A DNA stretch of 42,546 nt from Chara braunii (taxonomy: Eukaryota; Streptophyta; Charophyceae; Charales; Characeae). Positions 32,038 to 42,546 of this stretch are shown in pieces (the first letter of the stretch is position 1; each line of letters begins with the position of its first letter). The notes beneath the pieces were generated by a model. It ran no database searches and had not been told where the DNA came from. It was given only the letters and a program-made list of their open reading frames with translations. Both the position numbers and the translations under genes were made by a program. Where the stretch lies: NCBI GenBank assembly GCA_003427395.1, contig BFEA01000802.1, positions 28,142-70,687 on the forward strand, given 5' to 3'.

Positions 32038-32059
32038 TTTTTTTTTTTTTTTTTTTTTA
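32038..32059. repeat. Poly-T run
   Basis: About 22 T within the non-coding stretch 31722-32310 after the Penelope-like RT. The rest of that stretch is A/T-rich and unrecognised; a phrase like CAGACGACGCTACAAAT recurs near 31992 and 32099. Confidence 0.9.
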
Positions 32060-32309
32060 GGATTTCATAAAGTTGGACTGGTTAGGTTATCGACACTTTC
32101 AGATGATGCTACAAATAATTCCAAAGGACTTATATGAGAATGAGTTTTAGGTTTTCAAAAATTGTTTTGGTTGCCACTAGGCTATCAGCACTTCCTCAGA
32201 GTTTTTTTTTGAAAACGTGCTAAGACGAGGAACTCACAAGGTAAAAGTTATTGAAATTTTTTTATTTTTATTAGTATACTTGGAACTACACAACACTATC
32301 CGAGTTGTT

Positions 32310-32356
32310 CCCTCTTGATGAGGCTGGATCTGGCTCCAGCCGAAACCGGTAGAGAG
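32310..32356 (+). ncRNA. Hammerhead ribozyme-like motif (type I)
   Basis: Core strand TTGATGA (32315-32321); stem II GGCTGG/CCAGCC (32322-32327 with 32336-32341), loop 8 nt; then GAA (32342-32344); a tiny stem III ACC/GGT (32345-32350) with no loop; cleavage-site A at 32351; stem I CTC/GAG (32312-32314 with 32352-32354). All parts are in the order of a type I hammerhead. Penelope-like elements are known to carry hammerheads with very short stem III, and one lies just upstream here. The residue at C3, required for catalysis, is T, so this copy is probably inactive. Confidence 0.6.
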
Positions 32357-32631
32357 TTAGCCAGACTGCCGTCCGCCAACGGCCATCCACAAGCGGGCGC
32401 TAGGTCCATAGCTTAGGCTCTACTCTTGGGCTTTTTCTTCCTACTTTGAGGAGTAAGCTTAGGATATGGTGATACTCATGATTTTGAAGAGAATCTTCAA
32501 TTTCGATTTTCTGTTTTGCACATATCTGGCATGTTTGCTCTTATGCAATGTGCTTGTGTTTTGCGTACTACTGAATTTGGCCCCTGCTGAAGCAGTGATC
32601 AAAATATACACCGCCGTATTTTTTATTTATT

Positions 32632-32678
32632 TGTGTGTATGTGCGTGTGTGTGCGTGTGTGCGTGTGGGGGGGGGGGA
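32632..32678. repeat. (GT)n/(G)n simple repeat
   Basis: TGTGTGTGCGTGTG-type repeats end in an 11-G run, directly abutting the truncated start of gypsy element B. Confidence 0.9.
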
Positions 32679-33957
32679 CCTAGTACAAGTACGTAAATGT
32701 GCACGCAACTGGACACTCGCTCCCAAGTTCTCCGGCTGTTTTCGCGTGGTGGAACTTGGTCCTAACGGAGCCAACACGGTGCGCATCGCGCCTAAGGCCG
32801 GTGCCAGCCATAGCTATCTGCCTATTGTCCACCATACCTCCGACCTTCGTCCTCTTCCTCCCTCCGAAACCCCGTCTCGCCTTCATCTTCTTTCTCCGAC
32901 ACAGACGAAGATCTTGCTTCCCTTCCTTCGTCTGACACTACTTCTCCTCGGTCTTCGCCATGAGTTTCGCCACCGAGCCGTCTCTTCTTCCACAGCTTAT
33001 TCAGCCTCGAGCTTCATTGCAGTTTCGCCAAGTGACGCATCCTCGTCTTAGTCCCAATCTTCTTCGATTTACGCAATTGTTTAGTCAACGGGTCTGGTAC
33101 GTGGTCGTAGAGGTAAGAGTATCGGTCGATTGGGGTTCGACCGTTATCTTGGCGGAAGCATCTGGGTTTGAGCGCTTCTCGCGGCCTACTCACAACGACG
33201 TGACGCCAGTGACGGTAATCGTGACTTTCAGCGGCGATCTGTGTACCATTAGCATTCATCGCCGTGGCGCGGTGGTGACAAATATTTATGAGTGCAGATT
33301 GGCGACAGCGTGTGGCTCAGCGAGGCCGACAAGTAGTGGGAACCGAGTGTATTGATACCTTTTTCTTCGGACTAGCGCCACTGATTGCCCCGCTCGCCCG
33401 CTTTCCCATCTTCATCCCTATCTCGAGCGCTAATGAATCGCTTTTCTACCTTCTCCTTTCCCTCGGATCTTCCGACCATCTGGCCGTCTTGGGCCGATCC
33501 CCTTCTCACTCTGGAAATCCGTCCCACCTTGATTCCTCCTTTCCATCCTTCGTACATTCGCAAGTGGGCTGAATTCGCTACAGTCAGTGGGAGTATGCTT
33601 GCGGTGAAGTGCCACTGGGCACGATATTACAGCAATCGCGAGCTAGAACACTGGACCAAGATCTCGCTGGTGCTAGCGAAAGTGTGGCCGGAGAGGACAG
33701 CAAACGACGACACATTGGTTGGGCTTCTGTGTGGCGAGATCGAGAAGAAAGGAGGATCCACTGTCGCCCACGAGCTCCTCACGTTTCTATCTAAGCTCGT
33801 CGACGATCTGCCAACAGACATTATCTCCTACAATCCGAGCAATCTAAGCCAGGCCGAGCCTGTCACCTTGGAGAGGAAGTTGACACCAACCATAATTTGG
33901 GCGAATTGCACCGAGGATTTTCGGTTTGGAACCAATGGAGGTGGATTCCTCCCCAGG
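32679..33957 (+). pseudogene. Gypsy element B: integrase C-terminus plus start of extra ORF
   Basis: It starts abruptly at DLVQVRKCARNWTLAPKF and FRVVELGPNGANTVRIAP, homologous to the integrase C-terminal domain of element A (about 16500-16620, minus). Then HPRLSPNLLRFTQLF, ILAEA, VTFSGDLCTI (to 33353), STFSFPSDLPTIW (33436), LVDDLPTDIIS and LERKLTPTIIW (to about 33900) follow in the same order as in element A. Frames change several times. After about 33930 similarity stops where the LINE begins. Comparison with element A is what identifies this as a gypsy tail rather than a host gene. Confidence 0.65.
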
Positions 33958-34285
33958 AGATTTTTAAATGGAGGATGCATCCTCCCATACGGTACCAGAA
34001 ATCTCCGAGGATCAAAGGATAAAACAACTAGCAGAATGGGTGTTGAAAATTTTGAAAATAAGATTTGGGGAACCTACTATTGATTTCAGGGATACCTCAT
34101 ATGTCCAATTGGTTAATTTGTTAAGTAGCAGTAACAGTCTGAAATGAGTACTACAGCAAGGTCTTCCTGAGGGAGTTCTATGGTCGACGGTTAGTACTCA
34201 AATTCTTAATATCGTAATGGAATTGTTTCATTCGCCCTCTCAACCAGGAGAAGGGAGTACCGAGGGCCAAGAATGAACAACGTTA

Positions 34286-35013
34286 GTGGAAAGAGGGAAA
34301 GGGTGTGTTCCCTCCTCTATTGGTGGAGAAGGGGGGGTAAGAGTAGAGGAGATAGGAGTGGTAGAACAAGGGGAACAGGCAAAGGAAGCTGATGAAATCA
34401 ATAAGAAGATTAGTTCAGGAAATACAAAGTATACATCTGCTGTCTCATTAACATCCCCTACTCAAGATGAACAAAGGGGTGGAAAGAAGACCCAGGATCT
34501 GGGTAAGAGACAAAAATTAAGACATGTGTTGCAAAAAGGACAAGGAATTAGGGCGCAGATTTCTCGAGGGAATTTGGTTATCCCGGTCAGGAAAAAAGGT
34601 GGGAAGTGGGAAATTGGCCTCTCCCCTACTGGTCAGGATCAATATGGGGAGTCACATTAAGAGGCTAAACCACATATATGGATTATCAAAGCTCAAATGA
34701 TAGGACTTTCTTAAGGGATCTGCACGATTTCTTGTCCGAACATTTTGATCGAGGACCTGAGGCTACTCTCACAGAAATTGGGGATCAAGCTAAGATGTCC
34801 AGACGTGATACTTTTGTGAGGTTTGAGGATAACAACGAATCGGGTCTGCGATGGTTCTCGCATGCAACATTGCTAGACCTCCAGTACATGAAAATTAAAG
34901 CAAATGCGGTTTGGTCGATAGGGAAAGTTTCAGCTTTTCTTTGTTCTATCTTACGTAGTGGGTTACATATTGCCTCTTCTAATTTGGAAGAGGGGAACTG
35001 GGTAAGATTATAG
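34286..35013 (+). pseudogene. LINE ORF1-like region
   Basis: Two frames, 34286-34660 (124 codons, rich in Gly, Lys, Gln) and 34678-35013 (111 codons). They occupy the ORF1 position ahead of the endonuclease. ORF1 of L1-type elements binds RNA, but I see no RRM signature or CCHC knuckle, so the assignment rests on position only. Confidence 0.4.
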
Positions 35014-35053
35014 GGCTCATAAGGTATAAAAAGTAAGGAAATAGAGACTAAAG

Positions 35054-35960
35054 ATGGACGCGTTGCAGACTCTGTATGGTAAAAGTCCGGCTTGGTCGCG
35101 TGCTACTCAGAATGCAGATTTGGATCTAAGGTCCCTCAACGTCAATGGTCTGGCTACAACAGATGCAGTAAAACGAAGGTCATTTTAGAACAATTGAAAG
35201 AAGTAGGTGGGAGATGTTGGTCTGATCTGATTTGTATCCAGAAGACACATCTCATGAATTTTTCGAAATATATAAAAGCGCATAATCTAGCCTGGCCATA
35301 TCAAAAATACCAGGTCTATTCCACAACCAATGGGTCGGCAGGGGTTGCCATCTGGGCGCCACCGAATTTCATAATAGAAATTGTATATTGTAAAGCCGTC
35401 CAAGATCAAGGGCAATGGCTGGTTACTTTAGTCATGTTATAATTGGAATAATCTGTTTCCTTAATATTTATGGTCCTCATGTATTATAAGAACGAAGTGA
35501 ATTCTTTCAAAACATTAGAATGATATTCCTAGTGGAGTTTCAATCATCATAGCAGGTGACTTTAACGCGGCACCTGATAGATGGTTGGACAGATGGAAAA
35601 TTCTTTTCTCATGTCCTGCCTATATAAAGGAGGATGAGCAAATTATTCAAATCCTTTGTGAGTCTGAAAAGTTGTTTGACACATACATGCGGTTCTATCC
35701 ACAGAAGAGGTTGTATACGTGTATTAGGAAAGAAGGCTCCACCCAACAGTCAAGGTCTAGGATAGATCTCATTCTTATGTATGCGGATTTAAATTGTGCT
35801 TTAATAGGAGTTAACATTTTTTCACTAAGTCCGTGGCCAGGAATAAATCATAAAATGTGTGCAGTCTTACTTTCTTTCCGTAAGAGACCAGACCAAGGTA
35901 GAGGTTTCTATAAACTCAATCAATCCCTTCTTAAACGAAAGGAGTTCAAGTCTTATCTTT
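35054..35960 (+). pseudogene. LINE APE-type endonuclease
   Basis: Starts at the ATG at 35054. DLRSLNVNGLA (about 35120) is the N-terminal strand with the conserved Asn. A frameshift follows, then ILEQLKEVGG and LICIQKTHL (35229-35258), where the catalytic Glu of QETH is Lys. AGVAIWAPP and, in a third frame, IIAGDFNAAPDRWLD (35545-35590, the GDFN motif) come next, then RIDLILMYADL and GINHKMCAV, where the SDH motif reads NH. The fold order matches APE endonucleases that nick DNA for target-primed reverse transcription. Glu-to-Lys and Asp-to-Asn changes would abolish activity. Confidence 0.8.
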
Positions 35961-36100
35961 AGGATGTATGGAGATACTGACACTCTACCAAAGAAAGACA
36001 TGATTCATATATTGCATGGTTCAATAATGGGTTAGTATATTTAGCTGAAAAATATAATGAATACTCTAAACTTATAGCAAAGGAAAGATATCAGCAAGAA

Positions 36101-39100
36101 ATGAATATTCAAGAACAAATTATCAAATATGAACTACAAGATAATCCCGAACAAGTATCTCAACATGATGATATTATAGCCCTTAGGAATCAACTACTAA
36201 CCTTTGCGCAACATCGTTGGCAAGGACAATTGATTAGAGGAAAACTCTTCAAACATTCGAAGGAACGGCAAATGGATACAACTTTTTTTTCTCTGGCTCG
36301 CACAAGAGCTAGAAGAACGACTATTGATGCCTTGATGGATTCATAAGAGTTGCCTCAGCAAGAGACTGCCACTTCAACCAATAGTCTGAAGGTATCATAT
36401 GACTTCTTCAAAAATCTTTTTAAATCTAGAGTCGATGTGTCGATGGTAGATCCGATTCTACAGGATTTTTTGACCCCTATGACTCAAGAGTTGTCACAAA
36501 GACAAAAAGACAAACTGGAAGAACCTATTACTGAAGAAATCTGGACTGCGTTGTTGCAAATGGATGAGGATAAAACTTCGGGTTTTGAGGACCTTCCTAA
36601 AGAGTTTTGGGAAACAATGTGGCCAATTTTTGCTGATGATTTGATGAAATTTTACCAACAAGTTCAGAAAAGTGGGAGTATGGGGGAAATAGTTGGGCAA
36701 TGGGTCTTAAACTTATTATACAAAAAGGGGGATAAAACTAATATAAGGAATTATAGATTCATCACCCTCCTTACAGTAGTATACAAAATGTTGGCCAAGG
36801 CCATCGGAAATCGTTTCATCCCAATAATGTCCGACATCATTCATCCTTCTCAAACGGGATTCATTAATGGGAGAAACATTCAGGATAACATATTGCTCAT
36901 AAATGAGATGATTAAGTTATCTCGTCAGAATCACCAAAAAATTGCTTTCGTCTTTATAAATTTTGAGAAAGCTTATGATCATGTGGATTGAAATTTTTTG
37001 GACGCATGCTTAAATAAGTTGAATTTCGGCCCATCCATTCGTAGGTGGGTCACAATCCTTCATTCCAATGCCACTACAAGGGTTCATATCAATTGTCTTC
37101 TTTCTCCGAAAATCCGTCTACAAAGATCAGTCAGGCAGGGTGATCTATTAGCTCCATTTCTTTTTTTGATTATAATGGAAGCATTAGGAGCCAATCTATG
37201 GACTTATCAGAGTTTGAAAAGAGTTCAGATTACGGGTATTCCAGAAGAGGCTATACCAATTTGCTTTATGTTTGCTGATGATCTTACCATAATGATGGAG
37301 TCATCAAAAGAAAATATGGAAGAATTAAAAGCTCTCATGGATAAGTTTTCCCTCCTGTTAGACATGGTGATCAATTGGGGAAGTAAAACACAGGGATGGT
37401 GGATTCACTCTCAAGGGGTGAGACCTCCTGAGGATCCAAAAGTAAAATGGTTACCATTAAAAACTCCAATCAGGGTTGTGGAGGTTTTACTCACAGCTAG
37501 GGGAAAGCCTAATTCTAATGATGTATGGATCACTTCCCCAGCCATACAAAAAATGAAACAATAGAAAAATCAGCATACTTCATTGTTTGGTAGGGCTCTG
37601 GTCATCAATAATGTAGTATTGGCCTCAATTTGGTATAAGTGTGTTTGTGGTCTTTAAGTAAAGAAGCAACTAAGGAACTTAAGAGTCAGCTCACGGCCTT
37701 TCTTTGGCATGGAGATCACGACATAGCACATATTATACCTATAGTGGCGTGGCAGGTTCTTATCCAGCCAAAGGCTAAGGGAGGATTAGGCATTTTGGAT
37801 CCTTCTATCCAATGCCAAGCATTAACCCTTCAATGGCTAAAACGATTAATATTGACCACGAATCGTCCATGGCAAGCATTGGCACTAGAACAAATACGTA
37901 GATTGGCTCCAGAAACTACAAAAGATGTTAATCCACCGATTTGGGTTGAAGACAGATATTGGTCCATTCCTCGCCCACAATCACATTCTCAGAAGGAGGG
38001 GGATTGAGGGCTAGTAAGAAGGGATCTGGTTTTGAACAGTTTTTTGGGCAACCTTATTGAGTACTTGGCGTCTTTTGCCGTTGCTGAACACATCTCCTCC
38101 TTCTAGATATGAGGAAGTCCTACGTCAACCGATCTTTGGCAATAGGTGGATCACAGACGCACAAGGAAGGGTGTTCATAAGTTTCACACCCCCGTGGTCC
38201 ACTTGGGTCAAACATGGTATTGTAAGGATTAAAGATATATGGGACTAGGAAAGTAAGAGTTGGAAATCAGTTAATCAATTGAGAAAGGATGTTAAGTATG
38301 CACATAATCTAGCTGAAAACCTTGATTTGGTAATTTCATCCATTCCATTGGCCTGGGTGGCTGCTCTTAAAAAGGGTCCCATGTTTTTGGTGGCAGCTTG
38401 GGTGTGTGCTCATCTTATGACGGGTGACAGGGTGGTGGGTCAGGTATTGGATATCCATATTGAAGGCGCTCTAGTAAACATCTTTATGCTCCATAAGGAC
38501 TTCTCCCGATCATATAGTAATCAGGACAAGGTGGGGGTTTTTCATTTTAATACACTCTATAGGGTGAGAGCATTGTATTGTTCAACAACTAAAGGATGAA
38601 TTGTGTATGCACCAAATTCCCCCATTTCAGATCTTCATTTGGATCCTCAAGAATGGACCTGGCGTGCCAACAGGAGATGCAAGGCTCAAAAATTGCAGTC
38701 CTTATCGGTGAAAGCCTCGTATCGTCTCTTACGTCCAAAAGTTGATGTATTTGACATTATTCAGGAACAGTGGGCCAGACATTTAAATATATATACAGAT
38801 CTGCTCAAACCAATTAAGTGGTGTCAAGGTTTCAAAGAGAAACCTGCTAAATTTGTATCATTGTAATGGCAGATAATCCATCGATGTCTGCCAACGAATG
38901 ACTGGCTGATTGACCACACCACTCTGGAGCAGAGGGGGGTAGCTGTACCGTGGTGTGATATGTGTGTGGAGGCCTTCCCCAATAGAAAAATTAGAGAGAC
39001 AATAGAACACATTTTTTTACAATGCCTGGGGGCAAAATTGTTGTGGAGGCGCTGGGATTATGTATGGAATAAATTGACAAACTTAGATTGGCCTTGGGAC

Positions 39101-39593
39101 TGGAGGGTGATCCTCCTGGGACACTGGTGCCCTGTCCTCATTTCACTAACATCGTTTCAACATAATTTATTCAACATTGGTAAAAAAGTCATTTTATGGA
39201 TGTGTATTCACAATGGAAAAAGTCAGGATTGAGGGCAGAGAAATGCCAGAGATGGTCCAAAAGTTCATCGAAACAGAAGTAACATATCAATGGGACAAGA
39301 CTAAATCTGGGCTTCATGTGATGCAGCAAAAACAAGATATTAAGAAACGAATTCAAACTTTCCTAAAGGACTGGCTGGGTGACTCTTCCGAAAGGAAAAT
39401 GGGAAATGTGGAGTGGCCAGGAGGGGAAGAGAATGAGACGAATTTCAAAAAAGACTATGAGATCATCGTCCAGGATTGGTTTGATGTGCTGCCAGGTGCT
39501 ACCTTGAGGTCGCCAGATGCATTTCCAGATCCCTTTCCTCCTTCTGAGCTTGCGTTGGTAGATCTTGATTGGTTTGAGGGGGGGGAAGAGTAG
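36101..39593 (+). pseudogene. LINE reverse transcriptase and C-terminal domain
   Basis: 36101-36991 and 36998-37564 are one frame interrupted by a stop at 36989-36991. Motifs: LLYKKGDKTNIRNYRFITLL (36715), PSQTGFINGRNIQDNILL, FVFINFEKAYDHVD (36949-36988, first catalytic Asp replaced by Asn), QRSVRQGDLLAPFLFLI (37120), CFMFADDLTIMMES (37263, intact ADD). Beyond 37564 the frame continues with interruptions (37639-38007, 38057-38599, 38603-38866). The C-terminus has WQIIHRCLPTNDWL, CDMC and HIFLQC (38866-39030), the zinc-binding motif typical of plant L1 elements. Most stops sit where Trp would be expected. Confidence 0.85.
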
Positions 39594-39914
39594 GGGATGA
39601 GGATAGTAAGCTCAGATTGGATAATAAATTTTTGGGTAGGGTGTTTGTGATTAGATAGCTGCTAGTTATTACATATTCATTAGGCGACCATTTTTCTGGA
39701 CAAAGAGGCAGCTCACTATGAGACGCATCTTCCCTATGGTTCATAATTCAGTATAACGTAAATGAGGGACGCTGGACCCGATTTGCAGCAGGTGCAGCTC
39801 CCTACCAATAGAATGGAGCCAGGAGCTAGGCTGCCAGTGATTCATGCTCTTACCATCATTACTAGCAGCCAAGGCCTAGTTAAAAAAAAAAAAAAAAAAA
39901 AAAAAAAGATTTTT

Positions 39915-40930
39915 GTCAATACTTGAGCGATCACGACCTCACAGTTTTGTGCTATTTGGACCTCAACGAGCTCGCGCCGGATAACTCCGACTTTGACGAG
40001 TTCTGGAAAGCTCGTCGGGAGAAAGGGGAAGTGTCGTCGGACGACGACCCATCGACATAGCCATCGCGGGGTTGTCGCCGGAAGAAGAATCAAAAGCCCG
40101 ATCGACGTCGAAGGAAGAAGAGGAGGCGTTCTCACTTGAGCCCGCGGAGGCTCCTCCACCCCGAGTGCTACCTACCATACGGGGAGGATCTTCTCCGAAT
40201 CCAGAAGTCCCCCCGGATGCTGCCAGTCGACACGATGGTGCAACGACGTCCCGTCGGCGCCGCCGCTCCCGCTGACCATCTCCGTCCTCATCCGCCCCCT
40301 CCCCGCTTCGTTCCCGTCCTCCTCCCGACCCGGACGTTCCGTCCTCGTCCCGTCTGCCGCTGCCCCCGTGATTACCTCTCTTTCTCCCCTCTGCCCCATG
40401 TCGAGTTCCCTCTAAATTACCGTATCTTCGCTAATCAACTTTTTTGTCACCACTTCGACGCGCGACTCCCGTGCACAGTCTTCCCCCATCGCGCTCCCTC
40501 TTTCCCTCTCAACATTCTCCTTTTCAGTGTCGCTTGGAGACAATACAACCATATGGAGTTGTATTGTATCATCTCGGGGACCTTTCCCGCCTCGGAGGAC
40601 TATGAGTCCTTACGCAACAACGTCCTCTGCACTCTGTACTCCCGACTATCTTCTATCCCTCCCCCGACCCAATCATCGATTCCCTCTTGCGCACCGGATC
40701 GTCCACTTTGTCGATCTCGGTGACGAAGACTCCGATTACTTCCCTCCTCTCCAACTCATATGGCCTCGACCCTTCCACCACCCTCTCCTTGTCGACTACC
40801 GCCGGGCGGACTTCCAATGATGAAGGAAAACCAGTGGAGATTCGGCGAACCATGATGGCGTCACCTGGACGATCCTTGTTGATCAAGAAGAAGGGAGTTG
40901 CACATGACAGTGCTGGACTGATGGAGTTTT
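39915..40930 (+). pseudogene. Extra ORF of gypsy element B, C-terminal part
   Basis: Resumes element B after the LINE. An acidic stretch (SPEEESKARS, SKEEEEAFS, about 40072-40135) corresponds to the Glu-rich run in element A. Then FSVAWRQYN and MELYCIISGTFPASEDY (40525-40600) match element A VWRGHN and VEVYCIITGTIPA. A frameshift near 40640 moves the match to the frame reading PDYLLSLP, HRFPLAHRIVHF and DYFPPLQL (to 40820), matching A PDYLASLP, NRFPRFHRIV and FLPPLPI. This protein-level match between opposite-strand copies 25 kb apart is the best evidence that the region is coding in origin. Function unknown. Confidence 0.55.
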
Positions 40931-41147
40931 AGCAGCACGAGCCAGCCAACTCGTGAAGACATTGCAAATTGACGTTGGCGTCAACGTGAATAAACTCTGG
41001 CTTGATCTTTTGTGCCGATATGGATTGTTTCTCTCCTGTTACGCTGGGTTCCCCCTTCATCCTTTCGCCCCCTTCTTCCTCCTCCACCATGCAAAATAGC
41101 CTTCCTACATCCAATCAGGAGATCGCATAATTTTGAAATCCCTTGAG

Positions 41148-42493
41148 CGTCACATATGTGACGTACGGACATGCGCCTGCTTCCGAGCCCCCCCCCTCCC
41201 CTCTCCTTCTTTTCGAATCAGACAGGCCAACAAGACCCCTCTCCGTGTTTTTGGATTAAGATGCCTTGATGAGACCCTTGTTTTGTGTCAGTTCCATTGG
41301 TTCTTGGAATTCCGTCTTTCGTAATTCGGGAAATGCATGGGAATTACACGCGCCTTAGCGAGCGCGCTGAAATTTGGCCCGATGATTAGGAATTCCGGAA
41401 TAAACGGAAGCCGACGTCACGCGACATGTCCTTTTTGTGCGTGAATGTTCTTGACCGCGTCGTGGAAAACTCTGGGAAATTTTGTGTGAATACGAATAGA
41501 CGCAGGACTTTCTCTTCTCGCGTCTACTCTACGCGCGGATATGGTGTTCTTAATTTTTGAATTAGCATAGGATTCAGAAAACGTTGTAACTGTTTTGGTG
41601 CCCCTTTTTGCATTTCATGAGTGGCGCCATGCATGCAAGCTTCCTCTTTTTTGCTCCCCTTGCTATCTTTGACGCTCTCTTCGTGCCTGTGGTCACTCTC
41701 ACTGTCCCTCTGTAACCGTTTTTCCCTCTCCCTCGCCTTGCACGCCTTTTCTGTTTCTTGATCATCTGAATCTTGGATCCGTTTCACGCTATCCTTCGCA
41801 CCCTTCTTCTTCCCGCTCTATTTCTTGCACCGAAGTGCCAGGTCGATCCTCTCCTTCCTCCGTTCAGCCAATGAGACGCGTCGTGTAAGAGGAAATTCAT
41901 GTTACACGACGATTTTGATTGGCTACGATCGAACTCTGAAGGATCGACATGGCTTTTGCCAGGCGATTACCCCTCAGTCTTCCATCACCCTTCCCTACCT
42001 CAATCTTCATCTTCCCTTGTATCTATATCTCTTTCCGCAACTATAAATTTCGCAAGCGCGCCCGCAAATCTCTCTCTCAACTTGTTCGTCAGCTTCCGAG
42101 AAGCATTGGCTAGAGGGTATGCGCGAAGAGCGAGTCGAAGAATCCCGACGGGTTGACTTCAGTCTTGTTGGCTGTGCGCTGGATCGCCTGACGAATTGTG
42201 GGATACGGGCAAGACCGTGTAGGGACTAAGTCGGCGGGGTGATGATCGCTATGGTGGGGGTGACACATGACGGTCGGGTTCGTCAGTGCCTGTGAGAGGT
42301 TCGAATCGAAAGTTGAGTGAGGTGCCAGCCCAGGGGCTATGGTGGAATTTTGAGGTGGAAACGTGTCCTTGTCTCAATGCATGAATCGTCAAGTGTGAGT
42401 TCTGTTCACTTAGTTTTTAAGAGTTTCTCTTGGCAATATCGTTGGACTTTTGGTCATTGTTTTTCACTCTCTTCTCCCCTCTGCTCAGCGTCT
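41148..42493 (+). mobile_element. Probable LTR of gypsy element B (right end open)
   Basis: It begins at the palindrome CGTCACATATGTGACG (41148-41163), preceded by CCCTTGAG; element A has CCCTTGGGCGTCACATATG at its internal/LTR junction. A TATAAAT at 42042 could be the promoter. GGACTAAGTCGGCGGGGTGA (about 42224) resembles GGACTAAGCGGGGTGACGAC on the sense strand of element A's LTR (about 26622-26641). Otherwise the similarity is weak, and the window ends before the LTR does. Nothing else is recognised here; ORFs on both strands lack domains. Confidence 0.4.

Positions 42494-42546
<53 letters not shown>
42494..42546. repeat. (CT)n microsatellite at the right edge
   Basis: CT units to the end of the window, complementary in type to the (AG)n at the left edge. 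Confidence 0.97.

Larger units (their letters stand above)
33966..39906 (+). mobile_element. L1-type LINE, nearly full length
   Basis: About 5.9 kb containing an ORF1-like region, APE-type endonuclease, LINE RT and a C-terminal Cys/His motif in the standard order, ending in 26 A (39882-39907). AGATTTTT at 33958-33965 is repeated at 39907-39914 and is a candidate 8-bp target-site duplication. On both sides lies gypsy element B sequence, so the LINE inserted into that element. The exact 5' end is inferred. Confidence 0.8.

Noticed and set aside
32680-33615. Host gene candidate on the plus strand
   Set aside because: Comparison with element A shows it is the integrase C-terminus and post-integrase region of a second gypsy element.
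39882-39907. Poly-A as an independent microsatellite
   Set aside because: Its position right after the LINE coding region and before AGATTTTT fits the LINE 3' tail.

Overview
The window reads as gene-poor, transposon-dense nuclear DNA from a large plant-type genome. Nothing looks bacterial: there are no operons or ribosome-binding sites, long GA/CT microsatellites occur at both edges and beside an assembly gap, and recognisable coding sequence is almost entirely retroelement-derived and broken by stops and frameshifts. A streptophyte alga (Chara-like), bryophyte or lycophyte is my best guess from the mix of Ty3/gypsy, L1-type LINE and a Penelope-like element with an N-terminal GIY-YIG nuclease; that is an inference with low certainty. 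I found no convincing host protein gene.

Layout. 1-4.7 kb: microsatellites, three foldback elements with common termini (2131-2923), tRNA-like/SINE-like sequence (3176-4412) and a possible U6 relic. 4.7-28.05 kb: one old Ty3/gypsy element ('element A') on the minus strand. Its 5' LTR is on the right (about 24774-28038), followed leftwards by a tRNA-iMet-like primer site, gag (23252-24619), protease, RT, RNase H, integrase, an additional coding region downstream of integrase (14348-16245), and the 3' LTR in two pieces (14013-14118 and 4699-6740). Four insertions decorate it: about 7.3 kb of non-coding DNA inside the 3' LTR (6741-14012), a 2.6-kb TIR-bounded element between gag and protease (20429-23061, containing the N gap), a 406-bp MITE in the 5' LTR (27138-27543), and about 0.46 kb of unrelated sequence near the 5' LTR end (24845-25303).

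The 7.3-kb insertion is the strangest part. It holds a chain of hairpins (6896-7159, 7591-7738), a 122-bp tandem repeat, then an array of about eleven hairpins (8600-9473) whose loops share an AACTTAYAGA core while the stems differ in sequence but still pair. A U6 snRNA-like sequence lies at 12690-12783 (minus).

28.1-32.4 kb (+): a degraded Penelope-like element with the GIY-YIG nuclease before the RT, followed by a sequence with the architecture of a type I hammerhead ribozyme (32310-32356).

32.67-42.5 kb (+): the 3' end of a second gypsy element ('element B', related to A), starting in the integrase C-terminus, carrying the same extra downstream coding region, and ending in an LTR-like region. 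A nearly full-length L1-type LINE (about 33966-39906, 26-A tail, candidate 8-bp target duplication) is inserted in that extra coding region. Comparing A with B shows the post-integrase coding region is a shared, protein-level-conserved part of this gypsy lineage. All coding units look inactive.
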